DNA of 64,000 nt from Leptolinea sp. UBA5203 (GCA_002412765.1 DHVR01000072.1:50601-114600); one strand, 5' to 3'. Positions 1-9,056 are shown, counted from the first letter of the stretch. A program made the numbers and translations. The notes: generated from the letters alone by a model not told the origin.

Positions 1-869
1 ATCCGCACACCTGCACTGGCGCCAATCCGGGTAGCCCCGGCTTTGACCATTTTTTCCATGTCTTCGCGGGTACGGATACCCCCGGAGGCTTTCACACCAA
101 TATCCGGTCCCACGGTACGCCGCATGAGAGCAATATCTTCTACAGTCGCACCGCCGCTGGAAAATCCAGTGGAGGTCTTCACAAAATCGGCTCCGGCTTC
201 TTTGGAGAGAAGACAGGCCAATACTTTTTCGTCATCGGTTAATAAAGAGGTTTCCAGGATTACTTTAACCAGTGCCCCGGCTGAATGCCCCACCATCACG
301 ACTTCGCGGATATCATAAGCCACGACATCCAATTTTCCGGCTTTGATGGCGCCGATATTAATCACCATATCAATTTCGGTGGCGCCGTTTTCAATGGCAG
401 TACGGGCTTCAAAACATTTTACATCGGTGGAGGTAGCCCCCAGAGGGAAACCAATTACGGTGCAAACCTTGGCGGTACTGCCCTTGAGCAGTTCGGCACA
501 CAGTTTTACAAAACTGGGATTGATACAAACGGAGGCAAAATGGTACTCCGCCGCTTCTTTACACAACTGGCGAACTTGATCTTCGGTGGCATCCGGTTTC
601 AGTAGAGTATGGTCGATCAAGCTGGCCATGCTCGCGTCATTGGGAATATGCCCCAGCGTGGAGGACAGGCGTTCCGCACCGGCTGTGATTACATGCCCGG
701 CGTTGTCAAAACAGGTTTTTACACACACCTGATCCGCATATTCAACCCGGCAGTATTCCCTGGCGGAGTCCACTTTTTTACTTTCGTTTTCTTCAATGGC
801 AGCCAGGACTTCGCGGGTAATTATTTCGACTAAAACTTCAATATCTTTCGTATCCAGTTTCATCTTCAT
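1..869 (-). CDS. deoC: Deoxyribose-phosphate aldolase DeoC (3' end beyond the window edge)
   Basis: DeoC cleaves 2-deoxyribose 5-phosphate to glyceraldehyde 3-phosphate and acetaldehyde in cytoplasmic deoxynucleoside catabolism. The reverse strand stays open from an ATG at 869 to the window edge. It carries family motifs: IDHTLLKPDAT, CINPSFV, a KVILET strand, the Schiff-base lysine motif FVKTSTGFSSGGAT, and GVKASGGIRT followed by GATRIGASAGVR, which normally sits close to the C-terminus, so only a few residues are missing. The start overlaps the rpiB stop by one base (TAATG), so translation is probably coupled. The roughly 75 residues before the IDHTLLK motif are a longer N-terminus than in short DeoC proteins. 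Identification is firm; only the 3' end is unseen. Confidence 0.95.
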   Translation of the reverse strand, partial: MKMKLDTKDIEVLVEIITREVLAAIEENESKKVDSAREYCRVEYADQVCVKTCFDNAGHVITAGAERLSSTLGHIPNDASMASLIDHTLLKPDATEDQVRQLCKEAAEYHFASVCINPSFVKLCAELLKGSTAKVCTVIGFPLGATSTDVKCFEARTAIENGATEIDMVINIGAIKAGKLDVVAYDIREVVMVGHSAGALVKVILETSLLTDDEKVLACLLSKEAGADFVKTSTGFSSGGATVEDIALMRRTVGPDIGVKASGGIRTREDMEKMVKAGATRIGASAGVR

Positions 870-1444
870 TATCCATGTTTAAAATAAAGTTGTTCGATCT
901 GATTCATTTTGTCAATTCGTGTCTGATGCCGTCCCCCGCCGAATTCGGTTTTCAACCAGGTTTCCACAATTAATTTAGCCTGATTTAATCCGATCAACCC
1001 GGAACCCAAGGTCAACACATTGGCATCATTATGTTCGCGGCTGTTTACCGCTGTAGAATAATCATAACACATGGCGGCTTTCACGCCTTTAACTTTATTG
1101 GCTGTCATACAACTGCCAATACCTGCGCCGTCAATCATGATTCCCCGCCATGCCCGGCCATCGGAAACTTCCCTGGCCACCGCATGAGCAAAATCGGGGT
1201 AATCGACACTTTCTGTACTGAAGGTGCCGCAATCTTTGACGACATACCCAATCTTTTCCAGAAAAGGAATCAGCTCCGATTTCATCGCAAATCCCCCGTG
1301 ATCCGCTCCGATGGCAACAGAGCGATTTGAGCTGCTTTTAGGAAAGGAAAGTTCAACAGACTGTGGCTGTTTGTGTTTTTCAATCTGCGAAGCAACCACT
1401 TTTTGGACAGCATTGTGAATTTGATCGACTTCGTATTTTCCCAT
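869..1444 (-). CDS. rpiB: Ribose-5-phosphate isomerase B (RpiB/LacA family)
   Basis: RpiB interconverts ribose 5-phosphate and ribulose 5-phosphate, linking the DeoC/DeoB pentose-phosphate products to the pentose phosphate pathway. The chosen ATG at 1444 has a strong Shine-Dalgarno (AGAAGGG) and gives 191 residues; the open frame extends further upstream but without a better site. Family motifs are ADHGGF at the N-terminus of the isomerase domain, GAGIGSCMTANK in the active-site loop and the phosphate/His loop NSREHNDANVL. About 45 residues precede the domain, longer than E. coli RpiB. The usual active-site Cys before the GTGIG loop is Asp here (IDGAGIG), while a Cys appears later in GIGSC; members with this pattern exist, so activity is still likely. 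It is first in an operon with deoC. Confidence 0.93.
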   Translation of the reverse strand: MGKYEVDQIHNAVQKVVASQIEKHKQPQSVELSFPKSSSNRSVAIGADHGGFAMKSELIPFLEKIGYVVKDCGTFSTESVDYPDFAHAVAREVSDGRAWRGIMIDGAGIGSCMTANKVKGVKAAMCYDYSTAVNSREHNDANVLTLGSGLIGLNQAKLIVETWLKTEFGGGRHQTRIDKMNQIEQLYFKHG

Positions 1445-1650
1445 TTTGCCCTTCTGATTGCCTGAGACAAAACAGGTGACTGCAAGATTGCGCCAGTCAC
1501 CGCCTATTAACCTTGTCAATTAATCGTAGTTTAGCATATTCTCAGCCAATTCGCAAAGGTAAACCGATCTACAATCCAGGTGGATGGTTTGGACTGAGGA
1601 ATAGGTGCGCTGGAAGCACGCCTTTTTGTCATGGAAAACCAGCCCATTGT

Positions 1651-1847
1651 AGGGGTTTAGCATCCGGCGAGAAATCCGCAAAATATTCTATCGTGCGGAT
1701 ACTAACCCCTTGTGCCTGACGGAATGGATGTTGGCCCATTCAGGGACATTTTTCCTGGATTACTAATTTGTTATTTATACAGGGGAGGGTTTAGTATCTG
1801 GTAGTTAAATTCACAAGCCAATAAGCTTCACGGATGCTAACCCCCTA
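1651..1847. repeat. Two related inverted-repeat pairs in the rpiB-deoB intergenic region
   Basis: The 499-base gap between divergent rpiB and deoB contains four copies of a degenerate element in alternating orientation: GGGGTTTAGCATCCG at 1652, CGGATACTAACCCC at 1696, GGGTTTAGTATCTG at 1787 and CGGATGCTAACCCCC at 1831. Each neighbouring pair can fold into a hairpin with a 30-40 nt loop. No coding frame is convincing. Because the gap lies between two divergent pentose/nucleoside genes, the elements could be operators, but REP-like dispersed repeats are equally possible. Confidence 0.6.
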
Positions 1848-1943
1848 CCAATGACGAGAACCATCTCCATTTATTTTGATTTTTTCAGCAAGATTGGGTA
1901 CTATTAAGTACATTTAGCGTTATGGAATTAAAAAGGAAAATCT

Positions 1944-3128
1944 ATGAGACCAATTAATCGGGTACTGGTTTTTGTTCTGGATGGTGTTGGCGCGGGTGAA
2001 GCGCCGGATGCTGCTGCCTACGGCGATAAGGGATCCAATTCTCTCTCCAACACGGCCAAATCCGTCGGAGGGCTCAATCTACCCAATTTACAAGCGTTGG
2101 GCTTCGGAAACATCACCCCGATGAAGGGTGTCGCCCCGTTGCGTCCGGCGGAAGGATGCTTTGGGAAATTAACCCCCAAGTCTGCCGGAAAAGACAGCAT
2201 CACCGGACATTGGGAATTGATGGGCGTCTACCTGGAAAAGCCCTTCCCTACCTACCCCAATGGATTTCCCCCAGAAGTCGTGGAGATGTTTCGTCAGGCC
2301 ACGGGTCTGGAGTTGCTCGGCAATAAACCGGCTTCCGGGATTGATATTATCCAGGAGTACGGCATGGAGCATATCAAGACCGGCAAACCCATTGTCTACA
2401 CGTCAGCGGACAGCGTCTTTCAAATTGCCGCCCATGAAAGCATCATCCCCATTGAAAAACTCTACGAGATCTGCAAAAAGTCAAGAGACTTCCTGCGTGA
2501 CGAACACGCCGTAGGCCGGGTGATTGCCCGTCCTTTCACCGGCGATTCCCCCGAAACCTTCGCCCGCACATCCAGGCGCAAAGATTACCCCCTGAAGCCC
2601 ATTACCCCCACGGTGATGGATAAGATGATCAAATCCGGACTTGAGGTTTATGCCACGGGAAAAATTGATGATCTTTTTGCTCACCAGGGCATCACCGTTT
2701 CCAACCATACCACCAACAATCAGGATAGTCTGGATGCCGCTCTGGAATTTATCCAATTATCCTTCCGGGGATTATTGATGGTCAATTTGATTGAATTTGA
2801 CATGATCTATGGCCATCGCAATGACGTCAAGGGCTATGCCCAGGCGCTGGAAAATTTCGACCTCTATCTGCCTGAAATTCAACGCCACATGCGCGCCGAT
2901 GACATCGCCATGATTGTCGCGGATCATGGGGTGGACCCCACCATGCCGGGCAGCGATCATTCCCGGGAATACAGTCCCCTGTTAGTCTTTGGAGAACCCA
3001 TAAAATCCGATATTGACCTGGGGGTGCGCAATTCCTATGCCGATGCCGGCACCACCATCGCGGAGATCTTCTCCCTGCAAGCTCCCCCCATTGGAACCAG
3101 TTTCCTGAAAGAAATTGCCTTGAAGTAA
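1944..3128 (+). CDS. deoB: Phosphopentomutase DeoB
   Basis: DeoB interconverts (deoxy)ribose 1-phosphate and 5-phosphate, feeding nucleoside phosphorylase products into DeoC and RpiB. At 394 residues it matches the usual family length. Alkaline-phosphatase-superfamily metal sites are visible: the N-terminal VLDGVGAGEAPDA with the first Asp and the Thr/Ser region GKDSITGHWELMG, then YTSADSVFQIAAHE, and the C-terminal IVADHGVDPTMPGSDHSREY with the metal His/Asp residues. The ATG at 1944 follows AAAAGGAAA with normal spacing. It stands opposite the rpiB-deoC operon across a repeat-bearing intergenic region, so the two units may share regulation. A hairpin terminator follows. Function is well supported. 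Confidence 0.97.
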   Translation: MRPINRVLVFVLDGVGAGEAPDAAAYGDKGSNSLSNTAKSVGGLNLPNLQALGFGNITPMKGVAPLRPAEGCFGKLTPKSAGKDSITGHWELMGVYLEKPFPTYPNGFPPEVVEMFRQATGLELLGNKPASGIDIIQEYGMEHIKTGKPIVYTSADSVFQIAAHESIIPIEKLYEICKKSRDFLRDEHAVGRVIARPFTGDSPETFARTSRRKDYPLKPITPTVMDKMIKSGLEVYATGKIDDLFAHQGITVSNHTTNNQDSLDAALEFIQLSFRGLLMVNLIEFDMIYGHRNDVKGYAQALENFDLYLPEIQRHMRADDIAMIVADHGVDPTMPGSDHSREYSPLLVFGEPIKSDIDLGVRNSYADAGTTIAEIFSLQAPPIGTSFLKEIALK

Positions 3129-3147
3129 AGCCATATGAATTTACAAA

Positions 3148-3186
3148 AAAGCAGGCTGTAAATAAACTTACAATCTGCTTTATTAA
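3148..3186 (+). terminator. Terminator after deoB
   Basis: AAAGCAG at 3148-3154 pairs with CTGCTTT at 3175-3181, with an inner TGTAA/TTACA helix, followed by a short AT-rich tail. It starts about 20 bases after the deoB stop. Confidence 0.6.
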
Positions 3187-3283
3187 TATTTCAAAATACC
3201 TCACTTAAAAACTCACTTTTTTAGCCCCCGAGGTCAGAAGGATAAACTTTCCCACAAAATCCGTAAATCATATTGCCAACACT

Positions 3284-3321
3284 CCTCCCCTAAAATTCGC
3301 CTTTCAGAATTTTGGGGGAGG
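3284..3321. repeat. Strong intergenic hairpin
   Basis: CCTCCCCTAAAATTC at 3284 pairs with GAATTTTGGGGGAGG at 3307 over 15 bp with a single wobble and an 8-nt loop. It has no T-run, so a dispersed repeat or an mRNA-stabilising structure is more likely than a terminator. It lies between convergent deoB and lepB. A direct repeat, GAATTTACAAAAA(A)GCAGG, flanks the region at 3137 and 3371. Confidence 0.6.
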
Positions 3322-3407
3322 CCGGGTGGGGGTGTACTTTCCGCCCATTTTCTACAAATTAAACGGATGTGAATTTACAAAAAGCAGGAGATAACACCCC
3401 CATGCAC

Positions 3408-3433
3408 AAAAAAAGAGCAGCTGCCTGCTCTTT
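3408..3433 (-). terminator. Terminator of the coaE-cdaA-ybbR-der-lepB operon
   Basis: Read on the minus strand, AAAGAGCAG pairs with CTGCTCTTT across a 4-nt loop and is followed directly by a run of seven or more T. It lies about 10 bases beyond the lepB stop and is a textbook intrinsic terminator. Confidence 0.85.
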
Positions 3434-3443
3434 AGGATTTGAT

Positions 3444-4019
3444 CTACTTAGCAATCTGAAAGGTGTGCTGTAATATTTTTATTTCCGTTGGCGGCCAATA
3501 AACCAAAAAGGCTTTCCCAACAAGGCTTCGGTCTGAGATAAAGCCCCATTCATGCGAATCGGAGGATTGATTTCGGTTATCCCCCAGAACAAACAAATAG
3601 CCTTCAGGAACGGTCCAGTTGCCCCGGTAATGAGGCGGCTCTGCAAGGTAGGGTTCATTAATCACGGACCCATTCACACTAACCGTATCCAGATCGATCA
3701 CAATCGTATCACCGGGAACGCCAATTACGCGCTTGATATAATCAGCGGCTTCGGTTGGAGAGTGAAAAACAACCACATCCCCCCGGTCAGGGCTTGAAAA
3801 GCGGTAAGATAATTTGCTGACCAAGGCCCGGTCGCCGGGAATTAAAGTCGGCAGCATACTAACATTTTCAACTCGAACCCTGGCAAGAATAGCATAATCA
3901 ATGACAAAATAAATGATAAACGCCAGTAAAAAGACCTGGGCATATTCAATTAGCCTTGAAATCCACTCTGCCTGAGTTGTTGCTTTTGTTTCTTCGAATT
4001 GAGGATGACTGTCTTCCAA
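3444..4019 (-). CDS. lepB: Signal peptidase I
   Basis: This membrane-bound serine protease removes signal peptides from secreted proteins. It has 191 residues. A single N-terminal membrane segment (about residues 22-42) precedes the catalytic serine motif NVSMLPTL, the general-base lysine motif IKRVIGVPGD and the box E motif GDNRNQSSDSHEWGFI. One N-terminal anchor and the short length match the Gram-positive type. It is the last gene of the coaE-cdaA-ybbR-der operon, 13 bases after der, and a terminator follows. The identification is secure. Confidence 0.96.
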   Translation of the reverse strand: MEDSHPQFEETKATTQAEWISRLIEYAQVFLLAFIIYFVIDYAILARVRVENVSMLPTLIPGDRALVSKLSYRFSSPDRGDVVVFHSPTEAADYIKRVIGVPGDTIVIDLDTVSVNGSVINEPYLAEPPHYRGNWTVPEGYLFVLGDNRNQSSDSHEWGFISDRSLVGKAFLVYWPPTEIKILQHTFQIAK

Positions 4020-4032
4020 TGATGACTCCAGT

Positions 4033-5406
4033 TTAGTGATCCGTTCGTCTTCTTGATTTCAAGACCAGTCGAATTGGTGTGCCCATATATTCATGTTCTT
4101 CACGGATCTGCTTTAGAATAAATCGCTCATAGGTAAAATGAGCCAATTTAGGTTCATTGACATATAACATAAACGTCGGAGGATCCTTTCGTACCTGTGT
4201 CCCGTAATAAATCTTGAGGGTTTTTCCAGATTTCGAAGTTGGAGCATGTAAATCCTGTGCCCTGCGCAGAACTCTGTTCAATGGCCCCGTACCCATTTCA
4301 AACATGCGTTCATCGTAAACCTCTACAGCCAAAGGCAGTACTTGATCCACACGCTGCTTGGTCTTGGCTGAAATGAACAGAATCGGCACATAACTCATGA
4401 AATTTAATTCAAAGCGGATTTTCTCAGTGAATTCCTGCATCGTGTAGGAATCTTTTTCAACCAGGTCCCATTTATTAACAATGACAACCACACTCTTCCA
4501 CTCATCCAGAATGTATCCCGCAATATGGGTATCCTGTGCGGTGATGCCTTCTGTGGCGTCAATCATCAACAAAGCAACATTACAACGCTCAATGGCACGC
4601 ATGGAACGTACCACACTGAATTTTTCCACCCCGCGGTCAATCTTTCCGCGCCTTCGGATGCCGGCTGTATCAATGATGGTGATTTCCTTGCCATCATAAA
4701 CCAGTTTTGTATCCAATGAATCCCGCGTTGTTCCAGCAATGTCACTGACAATGGCTCGTTCTTCACCAATGAGGCAATTCAGTAAACTAGATTTTCCAAC
4801 GTTAGGTTTACCCACGATAGCAATTTGGATACGGTCTTCGTCCTCATCCTCAACTTGGGTGGGGAAAATCTTAACCAAATCATCCAGCAGATCGCCGGTA
4901 TTCATACCATGCAAACTGGAGATGGCATAGGGAGTGCCCATACCCAGTTCATAAAATTCATGAACCGAATTCATCATGTTCACGTTGTCGGCTTTGTTGG
5001 CGACAAGAAATATTTTTGGGGAAGGGACGCCATCAACCAGTTTCTGACTGCGGCGCAAAATCTGAGCGACTTCCACATCCGCCGGGGTTACCCCCACTTT
5101 GGCATCCATAATAAACAAAATAGCATCCGCTTCATCGACCGCAATTTGTGCCTGCGAGCGAATTTGCTTCACAAAATCAGCGGAACCGATCGAAAGAGGC
5201 TCAGCTCGTCCGCTTTCAGGATCAATACCCCCCGTATCCACCACGTCAAAACGTTTTCCATTCCACTCACATTCCCCGAACAAACGATCACGGGTGGTGC
5301 CAGGGACGTCATCAATAATGGCTACTCTTTCCCCAATCAAACGATTAAATAAGGTGCTTTTCCCAACATTGGGACGACCTACTAATGCAACTACCGGTTT
5401 ATTCAT
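4033..5406 (-). CDS. der: Ribosome-assembly GTPase Der (EngA)
   Basis: Der is an essential GTPase with two G domains that acts in 50S subunit assembly. It has 457 residues, as usual. G domain 1 begins VALVGRPNVGKSTLFNRL, with switch DVPGTTRDR, DTGGI and the NKAD motif. G domain 2 begins IAIVGKPNVGKSSLLN near residue 197, with DIAGTTRDS, DTAGIRRRG and NKWD. The C-terminal KH-like domain ends in GTPIRLVLKSR. Domain 1 has an insertion (EPLSIGSADFVKQI) near the switch region. It lies between ybbR and lepB in the same operon. Confidence 0.98.
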   Translation of the reverse strand: MNKPVVALVGRPNVGKSTLFNRLIGERVAIIDDVPGTTRDRLFGECEWNGKRFDVVDTGGIDPESGRAEPLSIGSADFVKQIRSQAQIAVDEADAILFIMDAKVGVTPADVEVAQILRRSQKLVDGVPSPKIFLVANKADNVNMMNSVHEFYELGMGTPYAISSLHGMNTGDLLDDLVKIFPTQVEDEDEDRIQIAIVGKPNVGKSSLLNCLIGEERAIVSDIAGTTRDSLDTKLVYDGKEITIIDTAGIRRRGKIDRGVEKFSVVRSMRAIERCNVALLMIDATEGITAQDTHIAGYILDEWKSVVVIVNKWDLVEKDSYTMQEFTEKIRFELNFMSYVPILFISAKTKQRVDQVLPLAVEVYDERMFEMGTGPLNRVLRRAQDLHAPTSKSGKTLKIYYGTQVRKDPPTFMLYVNEPKLAHFTYERFILKQIREEHEYMGTPIRLVLKSRRRTDH

Positions 5407-5436
5407 TAACTCAACATGCCCTTTAACGCCATCCGA

Positions 5437-6675
5437 TTATTTGTTTTTTCCGATCGGAGTTAGCGTTACTTCCACCGAACCCGGAAGAATTGATTCTACG
5501 GTTAAACCTGATATATTCAACTCAATTTGAGGAATTCGTTGATAGGTTCCTTCAACAAGATCACTCACATCAATCGTTACGCGCAAATCACTGGTCAGTA
5601 GTGCATCCAGAATTGGCAATGGTCCGGAGAGGATCACATCCACCGTTTCAGGCGCAACAACCGCTGTAAGCGTTTTGGATAAACCTATGATTTCCACAGC
5701 CTGATTGTTTAATGTCAGGCTGCCTTCAATCGTGGCTATCCCCACCTGTACTTCCACAGTTTGCTCACCAACCACGGAAATCCCGGGAGGCAGGTTTAAT
5801 TGTAATTTCAAATCCTGATCATCTTTGGCACCGGAAAGATCAATGGGGAGTGTTTCCACATACCCTGGCAATTCTTCAACCAATTGAGGGTCAGCCGAAA
5901 AAACTGTCACGGCTGGCGGATAAACCGATATATTCGTCACCCGATACCCAGGGGATATTGTACCACTCAGGACAACTTTTACGACAACGTTACGATAACC
6001 GCCGCGTTGTTCAATAGGAATTGTAACACGAACTCCATCCGGTTCGATGGAAACTTCATCAACCGGATCTCCGTTTTCATCCAATGCCACTAATGGGAAG
6101 ACCTGATCCACGGTTTCTTTGATCTGAGTCAAGAAAACTGTGGTTTGCACATCCACCACCCTCTCTACAGCAGATTTTGAGCCACTAATCATGACCTTGG
6201 TATTTTCCAGGACAGCCGCTTGTGCCAGGTATCCCACAGCCGGGGTTCCCATCTGGATGAAATGAATGTCAAACTCCCGGGTAGTGACTTGTTCCAGGGC
6301 AACATCAATCATTGTGGGAGTGTATTCCACAATTTTTACAGGTCGAATTCCAACTTGAATCTGAATCGGAACGCGGTGATCGCCATCAGCCAAATCCGAA
6401 AGATCGAGAATTGCGCGGACCAGACCGGTTTCATTGGTTAATCGCGTCCATATGGATTGCGGTGCGCTCAGCGTCACTTTAACCTGCATGGGAATACTAT
6501 TGGTAATCATTAAAGCCGAATCCTGTCCTATAATTTCCAGCGGGACCGGTTGAGGCAGAATTTTTTGTTGTGTGGGATCAGCATTTGTCACAGCAGATAC
6601 CCAAACCACCAGGGCTAACACGAAAGCCAAAATTAAGGATTGAATATTCTTACCTAAGGTTTTAATCCAATTCAT
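5437..6675 (-). CDS. YbbR-domain protein, probable regulator of CdaA (CdaR)
   Basis: The 412-residue protein has one N-terminal membrane helix (about residues 9-30, SLILAFVLALVVWVSAV) and an extracellular region of several YbbR-like beta domains, shown by the recurring pattern of VxVTLSAP, VxVTIPIEQRGG and VDVILSGP strands. In Firmicutes CdaR binds the diadenylate cyclase CdaA and tunes c-di-AMP output. The start overlaps the end of cdaA by four bases (ATGA), so the pair is translationally coupled, as in other phyla. The role is inferred from family and context. Confidence 0.85.
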   Translation of the reverse strand: MNWIKTLGKNIQSLILAFVLALVVWVSAVTNADPTQQKILPQPVPLEIIGQDSALMITNSIPMQVKVTLSAPQSIWTRLTNETGLVRAILDLSDLADGDHRVPIQIQVGIRPVKIVEYTPTMIDVALEQVTTREFDIHFIQMGTPAVGYLAQAAVLENTKVMISGSKSAVERVVDVQTTVFLTQIKETVDQVFPLVALDENGDPVDEVSIEPDGVRVTIPIEQRGGYRNVVVKVVLSGTISPGYRVTNISVYPPAVTVFSADPQLVEELPGYVETLPIDLSGAKDDQDLKLQLNLPPGISVVGEQTVEVQVGIATIEGSLTLNNQAVEIIGLSKTLTAVVAPETVDVILSGPLPILDALLTSDLRVTIDVSDLVEGTYQRIPQIELNISGLTVESILPGSVEVTLTPIGKNK

Positions 6676-7562
6676 GCGTCCTGCTCCGTATGAAAAATGG
6701 AATTCAGCCAGTGGAGAGCCTGACGTGAAAAGCGCTTAAGACTTTTGGGTTCATCGGCCGGACGAAAAAAGGCTTTGAGGATGTTTTCCAGGCGTTCACT
6801 ATCCAATCGGCGAATGATCCTGCCGCCATGTGCAATAGATATGGAACCTGTCTCTTCAGAAACCACGATGGTCACCGCGTCTGTCGCTTCTGAAGTTCCA
6901 AGCGCCGCACGATGGCGCAATCCCATCTGACGTTCCGGCGAGCGGGTAAGAATCCCCGAGGCGGAAAGAGGCATCACACAGGAAGCCGCACGCAGGATGC
7001 TCCCGGAAATAATCACAGCACCGTCATGCAGAGGTGTATTAGGATAAAAAACTTGAATTAGCAATTCCGGGGCAACCCTGGCATCCAACAAAACCCCCGT
7101 TTTGATATAGTCATTCAAGCTGTCACTGCGCTGGACGACAATCAGTGCACCATGTTTGCGGATGGAGAGCCGTTTCGAAGCTGCCACTATAGCAGAAATC
7201 ACTTCTTCATATTCGTTTCCTGCCATAGCAGAACGATTGAAAAACAAACCTGTACTCCCTGCACGACCCAAACGTTCCAACGCCCGCCTGATTTCTGGCG
7301 CAAAAATTACCGGAATTGCCAAGAGCAAGGCTGGCAGGGTTGACCTGAGCAGCCAGGAGAAAGCCGGTAAATTTCCTAACCCTGCCAAGGCACTCATCAG
7401 AATCAAGAGGAATATCACCCCGCGCAGCAAGACTACGGCCTGGGTATCTTTGACAATGATTAGCAGGATATAGAAAATGACAGTTACAAGCAGAATATCA
7501 ACAATACTCAGCCAGTTAACTCGTTGAAATATAAAGGATAATTCACTTATAAAATTAGTCAA
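6672..7562 (-). CDS. cdaA: Diadenylate cyclase CdaA (DacA), membrane c-di-AMP synthase
   Basis: CdaA condenses two ATP into the second messenger c-di-AMP, which controls potassium and osmolyte balance and wall homeostasis. The protein has 296 residues. Three N-terminal membrane helices (roughly residues 18-90) precede the DAC domain with GALIVVQR, the DGA motif (TPLHDGAVIISG), and the RHR motif (MGLRHRAALG) followed by SEATDA. All catalytic signature residues are present. It is followed by the ybbR gene and preceded by coaE with a 67-base gap. Confidence 0.95.
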   Translation of the reverse strand: MTNFISELSFIFQRVNWLSIVDILLVTVIFYILLIIVKDTQAVVLLRGVIFLLILMSALAGLGNLPAFSWLLRSTLPALLLAIPVIFAPEIRRALERLGRAGSTGLFFNRSAMAGNEYEEVISAIVAASKRLSIRKHGALIVVQRSDSLNDYIKTGVLLDARVAPELLIQVFYPNTPLHDGAVIISGSILRAASCVMPLSASGILTRSPERQMGLRHRAALGTSEATDAVTIVVSEETGSISIAHGGRIIRRLDSERLENILKAFFRPADEPKSLKRFSRQALHWLNSIFHTEQDA

Positions 7563-7629
7563 TGATTCCCTTAAACCCCGGGACTATGGTATCCGAAGGG
7601 CATTATTATTCTCACGGTGCATGGCAATG

Positions 7630-8778
7630 TTAGATCGGCCTGAGCACTCTATCCTGACGTAGTTGCTTGAAATACAATATCAATCCGGTTTCCATGTGCT
7701 CCTGAGCTGCTTCCTGCCAGGCTGCCACCCCAAGCTGCTTGGGTGTTTTCTGTTTGTAGCCCATTAAGTCCCAAAGGGAAGCATAACTGGCAATCTCGTC
7801 ATTGACAAAGACCAGGGAGACTTCACACTGTAAATCAATAGATGATTTTTCCATCTCGGTGAGTAACTTGGGCAAGGCTTCGTCAACATAGATCGAGCTG
7901 TCAATTAAGATATCGGTAGTTCGAGCGACTAAGTTTTCAATTTGCCAACCAATTAACCCAACCGGTGCTTTTCCTTTCTTCAACAAAATAAAGGCTTTCT
8001 CGCCAAACGCTTCGAGAACGTCACTTTTTGTTACCGGTTGTTCCGCATTGGGAGCAATGTTATTGATCAATTCAGCGATATCCTGGGCATTGCTGGGTTT
8101 CCCACGTACGGACCTTAATTCCTCGCCGGGTTCGCCAAAATCCTCAATGACGGATTCAGCCTGTTCCGGTTCAACACCGGGAAACATGGCGTTCCAGGCA
8201 GCTACCACCTGTTTCCAGGTTTCTTCATATTCGCCATCATTGTAGATGACGAAATTTGCATCCTTAACTTTTTGTTCTTGTTCGCTTTGAGATTCCAGCC
8301 GCTTCTGAATTTCTTCTAAAGACATGCCACGTTTTTTCATTAAGCGTGTAATCTGAGTTTCCTGCGGAAGATAGGTAACCCAAATGCTGTCACACCATTC
8401 ATGAAGCGGCGTTTCAAACAACTTGACCGCTTCGATGACAATGACTTGCTGCGTTGAACGGCGCACCAACATATCCAAAGCCTGATTGATCAGGGGATGA
8501 ACGATGGTCTCCAAAATGATTAAGGCATCCGGGTTGGAAAAAACCAGTTGTCCCAACTTCGCACGGTCAATTTCTCCGTCTGAGTTCAGAATCCACCGCC
8601 CAAACATATCCACAACTTGTTGATAGCCAGGAGCTCCTTTAGAGATGGCTCGATGAGATAACACATCTGCATCAATACCATAAGCCCCCAGGTGTTCGAG
8701 CATTTTCCGAACAACACTTTTTCCGGTACCTATATTGCCTGTTAATCCAATAACATGCTTACCCGCCCATTTAGACAC
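7630..8778 (-). CDS. coaE: Dephospho-CoA kinase fused to a C-terminal GNAT-like domain
   Basis: Residues 1-200 are a complete CoaE, which phosphorylates dephospho-CoA in the last step of CoA synthesis: P-loop GLTGNIGTGKSVV, GIDADVLSHRAI, HPLINQAL, VIVIEAVKLFE and the lid region LMKKRGMSLEE. CoaE is normally about 200 residues; this protein has 382. After a linker, residues of about 250-382 contain KAPVGLIGWQIENLVA, ILIDSSI and a strand LQCEVSLVFV followed by LWDLMGYKQKTPKQLG, which reads like an acyl-CoA-binding acetyltransferase (GNAT) core. The GNAT assignment is from pattern only. It is first in the operon, behind a near-consensus promoter. Confidence 0.9.
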   Translation of the reverse strand: MSKWAGKHVIGLTGNIGTGKSVVRKMLEHLGAYGIDADVLSHRAISKGAPGYQQVVDMFGRWILNSDGEIDRAKLGQLVFSNPDALIILETIVHPLINQALDMLVRRSTQQVIVIEAVKLFETPLHEWCDSIWVTYLPQETQITRLMKKRGMSLEEIQKRLESQSEQEQKVKDANFVIYNDGEYEETWKQVVAAWNAMFPGVEPEQAESVIEDFGEPGEELRSVRGKPSNAQDIAELINNIAPNAEQPVTKSDVLEAFGEKAFILLKKGKAPVGLIGWQIENLVARTTDILIDSSIYVDEALPKLLTEMEKSSIDLQCEVSLVFVNDEIASYASLWDLMGYKQKTPKQLGVAAWQEAAQEHMETGLILYFKQLRQDRVLRPI

Positions 8779-8820
8779 CGCAACTCCTTATGCAACCAAT
8801 AGTTGGTGATCAATAAAATA

Positions 8821-8849
8821 ATTTTAGCCTCGCAGATACGGAATGTCAA
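8821..8849 (-). promoter_or_regulatory. Near-consensus sigma-A-type promoter of the coaE operon
   Basis: On the minus strand TTGACA (8849-8844) and TAAAAT (8826-8821) are 17 bp apart, about 40 bases upstream of the coaE ATG. It is the only strong promoter seen for the five-gene operon ending at the terminator near 3410. Confidence 0.8.
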
Positions 8850-9004
8850 ACCATTCTGCCTATGCTTGGAAATTAAGTGAGTTTTCGGAAGCGGTCCATA
8901 GCCCCATCTTCAAAGAGTTTAAATCATCAATTACAACTATGCGCAATAAATAGCATTGGAAACCTTAAATGACATGCTACTTTTCCAAATGCTGCACCAG
9001 CAGC

Positions 9005-9033
9005 TTGACAGAAATCCCCTCTCTGGGTAAAAT
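9005..9033 (+). promoter_or_regulatory. Promoter of the tRNA-Phe gene
   Basis: TTGACA at 9005 and TAAAAT at 9028 are separated by 17 bp. Initiation about 7 bases later would give a short leader before the tRNA at 9057. Confidence 0.8.
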
Positions 9034-9056
9034 TGCGTTAATGTCATAACTGACAG

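Noticed and set aside
4825..5352. 175-codon open frame opposite der
   Set aside because: Antisense to the conserved G domains of Der; shadow of codon bias.
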